A DNA stretch of 64,000 nucleotides from Pyropia yezoensis (taxonomy: Eukaryota > Rhodophyta > Bangiophyceae > Bangiales > Bangiaceae), in assembly GCA_009829735.1 (NCBI GenBank), contig CM020619.1, forward strand, positions 502,590-566,589, read 5' to 3'. The notes beneath the pieces were generated by a model. That model ran no database searches. It saw only the letters and a list, made by a program, of their open reading frames with translations, and was not told the origin of the DNA. This document shows, in pieces, positions 10,271 through 19,566 of this stretch (its first letter is position 1; each line of letters starts with the position of its first letter). The translations under genes were made by a program, and so were the position numbers.

Positions 10271-11827
10271 GACATCCCGGTAGTACCGGTGTGCATGGTG
10301 GGTAATGCTACCCAGGGTATGGCTGACCATACCATGGCACACCTGGCGTGCCCATTGACCCTCGCGGACTTCCGCGAGGCACAAGCCAACGACGATGACT
10401 GTAGACGTCATCGTGCTAACCTCCTGGCCGGTACGGCCGGCATCTTCTCCGAGAACGAAGACGGACTCATATACCGGCGGGCACCCGCCGATGGACGACA
10501 TCAAGTCGTGGTTCCCGTGTCCTTACGGCAAGCCGTCATGGAACGAGAACATGAGAACCCTACAGCCGGACACCCGGGGGGTTCACGTATGTTCGCAGCA
10601 ATGCGAAGGTTCTTCTACTGGCCAGCAATGGCCGTCGACGTGGTCGACCACGTAAGGGGATGCCACCCCTGTGCGCGGAACCGCATGAGTCTACATAGGC
10701 AGGCGTCTGCCATGAAGCTATTCCCACCTGATGGGCCCAACGAGCAAGTCGCTATCGACATACTCGGGCCACTTCCGATAACGGAAGAAGGGAACAGGTA
10801 CATCCTGGTCATGTCTGACCGCTTCACTAAGCTGTCAAGAGCGGCAGCCATCCCGAATGATACGGCATACACGATCATGAACGCAGTGGTTGACCACTGG
10901 ATCAGTGCATACGGAGTCATGAAGCAACTCCTCTCCGATAACGGAGCAAACCTTACGTCGGCATTCTGCACTAAGGTCCTGGGCATGTTCGGTATCGAAC
11001 CACGTCGGGCATCCGACTACCACCCGCAGTCCAACGGGCAGGTGGAGCGGTTCAACCGCACCATCGTAAAGATGCTACAGTGCTACGTGGCCGAGCACAC
11101 GAACACTTGGGACAGGCTTCTGTCCGTACTCACCCTGGCATACAATGCCAGGCCACATCGGAGCACAAACATTGCTCCGCTGGAGTGGGTCATGCCACTA
11201 GGCGTCGGTAACCTGACGCTGCCGCCCGGCAGGTGCACTCGGTATGATACACCGAAGGGCCGACCCGCCGAACGCATCCACCTAGCTTGGTTGGCCAAGC
11301 TATCGTGGATGATTCCTAAGCTCAAGGGTGCCCTTGACAGAACACAACTTCGGTATAAGAAGAACTTCGACGCCCGACTACGGGTGCGCAACGCAACCCT
11401 GGTAACAGGTGACTGGGTCTATATCAGACACCAGAAGTTCCGAGGGAACAAGCTTATGCAACCGGTCAAGGGACCGTACCAGATCCTCCACAGAGATGAC
11501 CACTCTGTTATCTTACACTCCGATACGGAGATCCAACGCATCAGTATGAATGATGTCACACCTGCTCCGAAGCCGGAACAGCCTCAGCCGGTACCGGCTA
11601 GGTTGCTACATGAAGTTCTTACAACCCACCGGTCGGATGACCCGGTGGGACCGGATGGGATTCCATACCAAGTAGAGAGCGTGGTCGGACACACCGACCC
11701 GGACATACCAGGACCCTGGTACGTCAAGGTTATGTGGGTCGGATACGACTCACCCACCTGGGAACAGGCGGCGAATATACCCCGCCAACTCCTCATGCCG
11801 TACATGAGGCGACGACGCCTCCTGTAA
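10271..11827 (+). CDS. pol: Pol part 2: integrase with C-terminal chromodomain (E1)
   Basis: Open from just after the TAG at 10268 to TAA 11825-11827, in the pol frame. The zinc-binding H-H-C-C region lies around EREHENPTAGHPGG and GCHPCARN. The DDE triad is seen as AIDILGPLP (D), LLSDNGAN (D) and HPQSNGQVERFN (E). The C-terminal chromodomain reads YQVESVVGH, WYVKVMWVGY, SPTWEQ and keeps the aromatic cage residues. The element inserts cDNA, and the chromodomain probably guides it to silent chromatin, which fits insertion inside other retroelements. If the TAG is not read through, this part has no obvious start codon before an internal ATG at 10294. Confidence 0.9.
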   Translation, partial: DIPVVPVCMVGNATQGMADHTMAHLACPLTLADFREAQANDDDCRRHRANLLAGTAGIFSENEDGLIYRRAPADGRHQVVVPVSLRQAVMEREHENPTAGHPGGSRMFAAMRRFFYWPAMAVDVVDHVRGCHPCARNRMSLHRQASAMKLFPPDGPNEQVAIDILGPLPITEEGNRYILVMSDRFTKLSRAAAIPNDTAYTIMNAVVDHWISAYGVMKQLLSDNGANLTSAFCTKVLGMFGIEPRRASDYHPQSNGQVERFNRTIVKMLQCYVAEHTNTWDRLLSVLTLAYNARPHRSTNIAPLEWVMPLGVGNLTLPPGRCTRYDTPKGRPAERIHLAWLAKLSWMIPKLKGALDRTQLRYKKNFDARLRVRNATLVTGDWVYIRHQKFRGNKLMQPVKGPYQILHRDDHSVILHSDTEIQRISMNDVTPAPKPEQPQPVPARLLHEVLTTHRSDDPVGPDGIPYQVESVVGHTDPDIPGPWYVKVMWVGYDSPTWEQAANIPRQLLMPYMRRRRLL

Positions 11828-12307
11828 CAACCCAACCGACACCGACTTCGGCTGTTGGGGGTGAGGCTTATACCTACTAAGTAGGGTGTGACATGGTTAC
11901 GGCAGACTTAGGTTTCTAAGTCAAATCAGACTTAGGTTTCTAAGTCGAACCAAGCTTAGGTAACTAAGTAGAGCTAAGCTTAGGTAACTAAGTAAAAACC
12001 TGAACCTTAATAAGTTAACTTAAAGGTAAAGGCTAACTCCGATAATATCGAAGTAACTAGGGAGCTTACACGGGAGGATGACCTCCCCAAGCCAAGACAC
12101 AAAGTGAGGGAGGATAACCTCCCCAAGCATGAACCAACCGGAAGAAGTTGGGCGGGAGGCAAGGCACCACTGAGCCAGAAGGGGTACTCCCCAGGGCAGC
12201 AAACAGAGGCAAGCAATGCCCCCAGCGGGGGATGAGTTTATACTCACTACTACCCGGCTACCATAAGGGTTGCCGGGGCCCTCTCCCTCACAAACAAATA
12301 GCACTCC
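11828..12307. other. Convergent spacer between pol and antisense gene (E1, first copy)
   Basis: 480 bp where the 3' ends of pol (plus) and the antisense gene (minus) face each other. It contains no open frame of note but many short inverted repeats, listed separately. The equivalent spacers are 19086-19566, 24842-25319 and 37787-38267. Confidence 0.7.
11873..12123. repeat. Array of short hairpins with 24-bp period
   Basis: Perfect palindrome CCTACT-A-AGTAGG at 11873-11885. Then four stem-loops at exact 24-bp spacing: GACTTAG-GTTT-CTAAGTC at 11905-11922 and 11929-11946, CTTAG-GTAA-CTAAG at 11955-11968 and 11979-11992. Then GGGAGG-ATGA-CCTCCC at 12072-12087 and GGGAGG-ATAA-CCTCCC at 12108-12123. 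Six of seven have a four-base loop. The array is present in E1 (twice), E0 and E2. It could act in 3' end formation of both transcripts, RNA packaging or DNA structure; the sequence alone does not decide. Confidence 0.75.
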
Positions 12308-12435
12308 TCAGTGGGTAGACCCACTGCCCGAGGGAGGCCACTCACGCGTAAGCGCGTATACCTCCGTGCTCCACCGGTCGGCAATGTCACGACGGTCGAC
12401 CACCCGAGTTACCTCGGTGCATAGCTGGACGAGGG
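12308..12435 (-). pseudogene. Antisense gene of E1, 3' end only (first copy, cut by gap)
   Basis: The last ~42 codons, ending at the TGA read at 12310-12308, match the end of the complete gene at 19567-19694. The upstream part is lost at the 500-N gap. It is probably the same DNA as 19567-19694, assembled twice. Confidence 0.8.
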
Positions 12436-12935
12436 NNNNNNNNNNNNNNNNNNNNNNNNNNNNNNNNNNNNNNNNNNNNNNNNNNNNNNNNNNNNNNNNN
12501 NNNNNNNNNNNNNNNNNNNNNNNNNNNNNNNNNNNNNNNNNNNNNNNNNNNNNNNNNNNNNNNNNNNNNNNNNNNNNNNNNNNNNNNNNNNNNNNNNNNN
12601 NNNNNNNNNNNNNNNNNNNNNNNNNNNNNNNNNNNNNNNNNNNNNNNNNNNNNNNNNNNNNNNNNNNNNNNNNNNNNNNNNNNNNNNNNNNNNNNNNNNN
12701 NNNNNNNNNNNNNNNNNNNNNNNNNNNNNNNNNNNNNNNNNNNNNNNNNNNNNNNNNNNNNNNNNNNNNNNNNNNNNNNNNNNNNNNNNNNNNNNNNNNN
12801 NNNNNNNNNNNNNNNNNNNNNNNNNNNNNNNNNNNNNNNNNNNNNNNNNNNNNNNNNNNNNNNNNNNNNNNNNNNNNNNNNNNNNNNNNNNNNNNNNNNN
12901 NNNNNNNNNNNNNNNNNNNNNNNNNNNNNNNNNNN
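12436..12935. other. Assembly gap of exactly 500 N
   Basis: A round-number spacer of unknown true size. The last bases before it match position 19694 and the first bases after it match position 5672, so the two contig ends overlap by about 6.76 kb. Confidence 0.97.
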
Positions 12936-14910
12936 CGCCGCCTCCTTCACCAGGGGATTCCCTGATGGCATCATTGGCCCGCATCGAGGCCCGGTTTTCC
13001 GGGCTCGACGCCCGTCAAGATCGGACGGAGGACGCAATGGCAGTGTTGATGTCAACACGGCACACGACGGGACCCCGTCGTGTTCCTCCCACACCGGTAC
13101 GGTTCGAACCGGCCGGACTACTTTCGGAGTCCACCAGGGTCAACCCCGGTGTTGCTACTCCTGGACACCCCCGGACACAATGGGGTATGGTCCGACTCGT
13201 CGGCAGAGTTGGAACGGAGTCACACGGAGCGATACGCTCGGAGCACCCGAAGCGGACTCCGCGGACACGACCCGGCAGATACATACGCCGGGGGAGAGTC
13301 GGTTATGGGGGGAGGGGGTACCCTCTCGCAGTACCCCCACGACGAAGGAGGCCAGGCAACTCGGGTTCCCGAGTGCCGACGCCTGAAGTACCATCTTCAG
13401 TGGTGGAAGCTATGACCGCGCAGGTAACTGCGAGCCTACTGAAGCGGATGGAGTCCGATGAGTTCGCTCATCAACTGGCTAAGCGACTGGATATCCAGGA
13501 CGCTGACACGGAGATCGTCAACGAGGTCTTCCGGTCGGTTCTTACTCCGGAACGTTATCGTTGGAGGACCGCTCTACCACCGTATCGGAATCGATGCGTA
13601 ATACGTCGCATCGGGCGATCCGCTCTATGCAGACCCTTATGAAGGAGTCCCTATGTTCGGGGGCCGAACGGACGCCCGTTGGCAGTCATCGGCTTCTTGA
13701 CTAGCTTCAAGGCAGCCGCAGACAAGGCGCTCGTTAACGAGGGGCTGGCCCTGGAGATCCTCCCGTTCTTTGTTGATGAACGGGTGCGAGGCATTCTTCG
13801 CCAGGCATCCCCGATGCCGGGAATGAGGGTCGCGGCCACCCCCATGGATTACCGTGGGATATTGAAGGAGCTGCTGAGCAGCTACCTCAGTGAGGACAAG
13901 TGCGAGGACCACTATCGGGCCCTTCGCACTGCCACCGCCCAGTCCTGGGAGGATGAGGAGATGTTTGGACGCCGGATCCAAGAGCTCGACTACGAGCTGG
14001 GGAAGCTCCTCGGAGAAGGGGAGCTACGAGCCATCCTGTTCGCAGGAGTACCCAACTACGTGCGGATATCCGCACGGGGCGCCAACACGGCACGGACGAA
14101 CTTCAGTCGACTGATGCATATGTGCAAGTCCCTAGGGGACGCCTACCGGGTTCTACACCCGGAGTGTGCCTTGGCCCCGAAGCCCAAGGGTGAGGGAGGC
14201 AAGCCCAGTCTTACCCCCGGTACCGAGGCAAGAGAAGGTGGAACGTAAGGCCGCACCAGTACTGGTGCGACCGAACATACCCCTATTGGTGAGGGTGACC
14301 CTCTAGTCGACCAACAGGGCCACCTGTTGCTACCGGCGACGCCGGTGATTGATGAACATGGTACGGTAGCGTACATCGCCCCGGCTGGAACCCAGTTCCA
14401 GGTCAACGAAGGAACGGGACGGCGCGTCCCGTATGTGCGGACTACGGGGTACTCCCCGGTGACGGGTAACCCTCACCAACCCTTGCCAACATGGGCGGTG
14501 CGCACGGAGGCACCCCCGCAGATTGCGGGCCGACCCAACCGGTTGGGGGAGTCCATGTTCCGGTTGACCCAAGGACCCAAGGCCTACCAGGGAGCAGGCA
14601 CTCGGGCGCCCGAGGGAGGCAACCGTAGCTACGGGGCTACCCCGATGCGACCTCAAGGGGGGACCGGCACGTCCGGGTGTATGTTGTGTGGGGATCCCCA
14701 GCACTGGGTGTCTTCCTGCCCACTCATCCCCGAGGAGTCTCGGCGGGCAGCGGCGCAACGCAAGGCATCCACCGGGGGTATCCCCCCCGAGCACCCGGAC
14801 CCGCACCGGGTAGGCAGCCAGCTCCAGGTGGAGTACTGGCCGTCGAGGGGGCACCTCCTCAGCCGGATGTCCCGGCGGACAGCACCCTACCAAGGGCGGG
14901 AAACGAGTAA
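12936..14910 (+). pseudogene. gag: Duplicate gag of E1, 5' truncated and frameshifted
   Basis: Matches 5672-7653 nearly base for base but carries about nine single-base indels. At least seven are homopolymer contractions or expansions, for example near 13175, 13191, 13373, 13561, 13645, 13661, 14217, 14267 and 14778. The frame is broken repeatedly as a result. Only about two substitutions were noticed. Clustered homopolymer errors next to a contig end point to poor consensus quality rather than biological decay. Confidence 0.85.
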
Positions 14911-14918
14911 GAGGAAGG

Positions 14919-17528
14919 ATGACCGATGGGCGCTGGGGTCACCCAAGCAAGCCACCCCGGAGTACCGCGGGGAAAGCCCCACGGAGAGCGCGGTTGAGCC
15001 GACGCCGCATCAACCCCCGGGTACACCTTCCGGCCCCGACGACACGGCGTCAGGGGATTGATGACCAACCTCCAAGGTTGGGAGGAGAGGACGGGAAGCC
15101 CCGTCACGTTGAACCAGACAAGGGCCCTGTTCAGGATGCCCGAGCTACACCGGATATCGGTGTAGGACATGTGTTGTTTACCTTGGAGAACTTCAAGGTA
15201 TCAGCCACCCTGGGGGTTGACCCCCAGTCGACACGATCGTACTACCCTGTACTGGACACAGGGGCTGGACCCAACCTTATCCGGAAGGATACCCTCCCGG
15301 ACAAGTGGCTTCCACGAGTCAGAGTGACTCGGGGACCCACCATCAAGGACGCGAATGGTCGACTCATTCGTACGACCGCAGCGATGTCGCTGCAGGTTAC
15401 CATCGGGGATCTCACCACGGAAGTTGACTTCCTGGTATGTGAGACGCTATCGGTGCCCTGCATACTGGGGTGCACCTTCATCAACGTTCACGTTGATGCA
15501 ATCCGGCCAGGCCGGAGGACCGTCGAGCTTCAAGAAGCCGACGGGACGAAGCGAGGACACACGGCTATCGTCAGGGACCTGACGCTACAAGGAAGCCACG
15601 TTAACGTGGCCGAGGTGTACGCAAGCGTCGAGCCGAAGACACTTCGGTTGGCCGAGCGAACTCGCTTTGAGCCGTTGTCAGAGACAGTCCTCCCGGTTAA
15701 CTGCGACCTCGCAGGCATCTGCAGAGTCCAGTCCAACCTACGGACGTACAAGCGCCATGGGTTGACCATGGCCAACGGTCTCATAGACCTCCCAGCAGGA
15801 GGGTCGTCCCTCCTAGTGATGGCGAACTATCGCCGTAAGGCAGTCACCCTCCCGAAGGGAACTATCCTCGGGATTGCCGATTTCTACGAAGGAGATATCC
15901 TTACCCCTGATAAGGAAGGTCAAGTGGAACCACTTGAAGTACTGGCGGTCACCGAGACCACCGAGCGACAGCAACCCGATGACGGGAAGCCTAACCCATC
16001 GGCGGCTCCGGCGGACCTGCCGCCAAAGGACCAAGAGGCCTTGAAGGCACTGGCCGAGGCTGACCTCGACCACCTTCCCCCTTCGGTAGCCGAAGGGGTA
16101 CGACGGATGCTAAGAAAGCATGACGTTATGTGGACAGGCGGGGCCTTGGGGACCATCGGGGCAACCCAACATCGTATAGACCTGGTACCAGGCGCACGAC
16201 CCGCCCGCTCACAACCGCACCGAGCGGGACCTATGCAACGAGAGATCGTTGATGGAGAAGTGAAGAGGATGAGTGAAGCTAAGGTGATCCGACCTTCGAT
16301 GTCGGAATGGGGTGCCCCAGTCGTTATTGTGCCGAAGAAGGATCAAACCCCTCGGTTTTGCATCGATTATCGACGCCTCAACTTGGTTACCAAGAAGGAC
16401 TCATACCCTTTACCAAGGATGGATGAATGCATCGACTCCCTGGGGGAGGCTACGGTGTTTACCACCATCGACTGCAACGCCGGATACTGGCAGATCCCGG
16501 TGGCGGACGAGGATATCCCCAAGACGGCATTCGTCTGTCACAGTGGCGTGTACGAGTTCCTAAGGATGCCCTTCGGATTGTCCAACGCCCCCGCTACATT
16601 CCAGCGGGCTATCGACATCATACTGTCGGGGGTGAAGTGGCGTAACTGCCTAGTGTACCTCGATGACGTCATCCTCTTCTCGCGTAACATGGATGACCAT
16701 GTACAACATGTTGACGAGGTACTCACCCTCTTGAGGAACGCCGGGGTAACCCTGCGTCTGAAGAAGTGCGCCTTCTTCCAACAGACGGTCGAATATCTGG
16801 GCCACCAGATAACCCCTGGTAAACTAGGGGTACTCGAAGCCAATACCCGGGCACTCCGGGATGCCCGGTTCCCTAACACCCAGACGCAGCTCAAGAGCTT
16901 CCTGGGAATGTGCAATGTATACCGACGGTTCGTCAAGGACTTCGCTCGGATAGCTAAACCGTTAACGGTTCTTACGAGCAGTACCTTACCCAAGGTACTC
17001 CAACCCCCTTCGCCTAGCGAAGAGGAGGCATTCGAGTCGCTGAAGCGAGCCCTACTAGCCCCACCCGTCCTTGCGTTACCGCATAGACGGGGTACCTTCG
17101 TCATCGATGTCGATGCGTGTGATACACAAGTGGGATGCACCCTGTTACAGGGAGAGACGTTGATCGGTACCGATAACGTTATCCCGGACCTACGTCCGGT
17201 AGGGTACTTCAGCCGGACACTCAACCCGGCTGAGCGGAACTATAGTGCCACCGAGCGTGAATGCCTCGGAGTTATATGGGCAGTGCAACTGCTCCGTCCA
17301 TACCTGGAGGGCTCCAGGTTCATCGTGAGGTCCGACCACGAACCCCTACGATGGCTCCTCAACCTTGGTGACAAGGATTCCGATAGCCATGGGAGGCTAG
17401 CCCGATGGAGGCTGAAGATGGCCGAGCACGACTACCGCACGGTGTATAAGGCTGGGTCAACCCACCACCTCGGAGACGCGTTGTCTCGACTCGACACCCC
17501 GAGCGGGGATACCCGCCCGGTGGACTAG
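14919..17528 (+). CDS. pol: Duplicate Pol part 1: protease, RT, RNase H (E1)
   Basis: 869 codons, open from ATG 14919 to TAG 17526-17528. Identical to 7662-10270 except that it has five C at 17004-17008, which keeps RT and RNase H in frame. It is therefore the better reading of the E1 gene. Protease LDTGAGPN, RT YLDD and RNase H motifs are all present. The TAG between RNase H and integrase is shared with the first copy and with E0. Confidence 0.9.
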   Translation: MTDGRWGHPSKPPRSTAGKAPRRARLSRRRINPRVHLPAPTTRRQGIDDQPPRLGGEDGKPRHVEPDKGPVQDARATPDIGVGHVLFTLENFKVSATLGVDPQSTRSYYPVLDTGAGPNLIRKDTLPDKWLPRVRVTRGPTIKDANGRLIRTTAAMSLQVTIGDLTTEVDFLVCETLSVPCILGCTFINVHVDAIRPGRRTVELQEADGTKRGHTAIVRDLTLQGSHVNVAEVYASVEPKTLRLAERTRFEPLSETVLPVNCDLAGICRVQSNLRTYKRHGLTMANGLIDLPAGGSSLLVMANYRRKAVTLPKGTILGIADFYEGDILTPDKEGQVEPLEVLAVTETTERQQPDDGKPNPSAAPADLPPKDQEALKALAEADLDHLPPSVAEGVRRMLRKHDVMWTGGALGTIGATQHRIDLVPGARPARSQPHRAGPMQREIVDGEVKRMSEAKVIRPSMSEWGAPVVIVPKKDQTPRFCIDYRRLNLVTKKDSYPLPRMDECIDSLGEATVFTTIDCNAGYWQIPVADEDIPKTAFVCHSGVYEFLRMPFGLSNAPATFQRAIDIILSGVKWRNCLVYLDDVILFSRNMDDHVQHVDEVLTLLRNAGVTLRLKKCAFFQQTVEYLGHQITPGKLGVLEANTRALRDARFPNTQTQLKSFLGMCNVYRRFVKDFARIAKPLTVLTSSTLPKVLQPPSPSEEEAFESLKRALLAPPVLALPHRRGTFVIDVDACDTQVGCTLLQGETLIGTDNVIPDLRPVGYFSRTLNPAERNYSATERECLGVIWAVQLLRPYLEGSRFIVRSDHEPLRWLLNLGDKDSDSHGRLARWRLKMAEHDYRTVYKAGSTHHLGDALSRLDTPSGDTRPVD

Positions 17529-19085
17529 GACATCCCGGTAGTACCGGTGTGCATGGTGGGTAATGCTACCCAGGGTATGGCTGACCATACCATGGCACAC
17601 CTGGCGTGCCCATTGACCCTCGCGGACTTCCGCGAGGCACAAGCCAACGACGATGACTGTAGACGTCATCGTGCTAACCTCCTGGCCGGTACGGCCGGCA
17701 TCTTCTCCGAGAACGAAGACGGACTCATATACCGGCGGGCACCCGCCGATGGACGACATCAAGTCGTGGTTCCCGTGTCCTTACGGCAAGCCGTCATGGA
17801 ACGAGAACATGAGAACCCTACAGCCGGACACCCGGGGGGTTCACGTATGTTCGCAGCAATGCGAAGGTTCTTCTACTGGCCAGCAATGGCCGTCGACGTG
17901 GTCGACCACGTAAGGGGATGCCACCCCTGTGCGCGGAACCGCATGAGTCTACATAGGCAGGCGTCTGCCATGAAGCTATTCCCACCTGATGGGCCCAACG
18001 AGCAAGTCGCTATCGACATACTCGGGCCACTTCCGATAACGGAAGAAGGGAACAGGTACATCCTGGTCATGTCTGACCGCTTCACTAAGCTGTCAAGAGC
18101 GGCAGCCATCCCGAATGATACGGCATACACGATCATGAACGCAGTGGTTGACCACTGGATCAGTGCATACGGAGTCATGAAGCAACTCCTCTCCGATAAC
18201 GGAGCAAACCTTACGTCGGCATTCTGCACTAAGGTCCTGGGCATGTTCGGTATCGAACCACGTCGGGCATCCGACTACCACCCGCAGTCCAACGGGCAGG
18301 TGGAGCGGTTCAACCGCACCATCGTAAAGATGCTACAGTGCTACGTGGCCGAGCACACGAACACTTGGGACAGGCTTCTGTCCGTACTCACCCTGGCATA
18401 CAATGCCAGGCCACATCGGAGCACAAACATTGCTCCGCTGGAGTGGGTCATGCCACTAGGCGTCGGTAACCTGACGCTGCCGCCCGGCAGGTGCACTCGG
18501 TATGATACACCGAAGGGCCGACCCGCCGAACGCATCCACCTAGCTTGGTTGGCCAAGCTATCGTGGATGATTCCTAAGCTCAAGGGTGCCCTTGACAGAA
18601 CACAACTTCGGTATAAGAAGAACTTCGACGCCCGACTACGGGTGCGCAACGCAACCCTGGTAACAGGTGACTGGGTCTATATCAGACACCAGAAGTTCCG
18701 AGGGAACAAGCTTATGCAACCGGTCAAGGGACCGTACCAGATCCTCCACAGAGATGACCACTCTGTTATCTTACACTCCGATACGGAGATCCAACGCATC
18801 AGTATGAATGATGTCACACCTGCTCCGAAGCCGGAACAGCCTCAGCCGGTACCGGCTAGGTTGCTACATGAAGTTCTTACAACCCACCGGTCGGATGACC
18901 CGGTGGGACCGGATGGGATTCCATACCAAGTAGAGAGCGTGGTCGGACACACCGACCCGGACATACCAGGACCCTGGTACGTCAAGGTTATGTGGGTCGG
19001 ATACGACTCACCCACCTGGGAACAGGCGGCGAATATACCCCGCCAACTCCTCATGCCGTACATGAGGCGACGACGCCTCCTGTAA
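17529..19085 (+). CDS. pol: Duplicate Pol part 2: integrase-chromodomain (E1)
   Basis: Same content as 10271-11827: H-H-C-C zinc region, DDE core and C-terminal chromodomain, ending in the basic tail MRRRRLL. No difference between the two copies was noticed here. Confidence 0.88.
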   Translation, partial: DIPVVPVCMVGNATQGMADHTMAHLACPLTLADFREAQANDDDCRRHRANLLAGTAGIFSENEDGLIYRRAPADGRHQVVVPVSLRQAVMEREHENPTAGHPGGSRMFAAMRRFFYWPAMAVDVVDHVRGCHPCARNRMSLHRQASAMKLFPPDGPNEQVAIDILGPLPITEEGNRYILVMSDRFTKLSRAAAIPNDTAYTIMNAVVDHWISAYGVMKQLLSDNGANLTSAFCTKVLGMFGIEPRRASDYHPQSNGQVERFNRTIVKMLQCYVAEHTNTWDRLLSVLTLAYNARPHRSTNIAPLEWVMPLGVGNLTLPPGRCTRYDTPKGRPAERIHLAWLAKLSWMIPKLKGALDRTQLRYKKNFDARLRVRNATLVTGDWVYIRHQKFRGNKLMQPVKGPYQILHRDDHSVILHSDTEIQRISMNDVTPAPKPEQPQPVPARLLHEVLTTHRSDDPVGPDGIPYQVESVVGHTDPDIPGPWYVKVMWVGYDSPTWEQAANIPRQLLMPYMRRRRLL

Positions 19086-19566
19086 CAACCCAACCGACAC
19101 CGACTTCGGCTGTTGGGGGGTGAGGCTTATACCTACTAAGTAGGGTGTGACATGGTTACGGCAGACTTAGGTTTCTAAGTCAAATCAGACTTAGGTTTCT
19201 AAGTCGAACCAAGCTTAGGTAACTAAGTAGAGCTAAGCTTAGGTAACTAAGTAAAAACCTGAACCTTAATAAGTTAACTTAAAGGTAAAGGCTAACTCCG
19301 ATAATATCGAAGTAACTAGGGAGCTTACACGGGAGGATGACCTCCCCAAGCCAAGACACAAAGTGAGGGAGGATAACCTCCCCAAGCATGAACCAACCGG
19401 AAGAAGTTGGGCGGGAGGCAAGGCACCACTGAGCCAGAAGGGGTACTCCCCAGGGCAGCAAACAGAGGCAAGCAATGCCCCCAGCGGGGGATGAGTTTAT
19501 ACTCACTACTACCCGGCTACCATAAGGGTTGCCGGGGCCCTCTCCCTCACAAACAAATAGCACTCC
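19086..19566. other. Convergent spacer with hairpin array (E1, second copy)
   Basis: Same as 11828-12307 with one extra G in the run near 19115. The hairpin array lies at 19132-19382. Further small inverted repeats follow: GGGGTACTCCCC at about 19440 and CCCCC-AGC-GGGGG at about 19480. Confidence 0.7.

Noticed and set aside
11873..12123. CRISPR-like array
   Set aside because: The 24-bp repeats are themselves palindromic and contiguous, without unique spacers, and lie in a eukaryotic retroelement.
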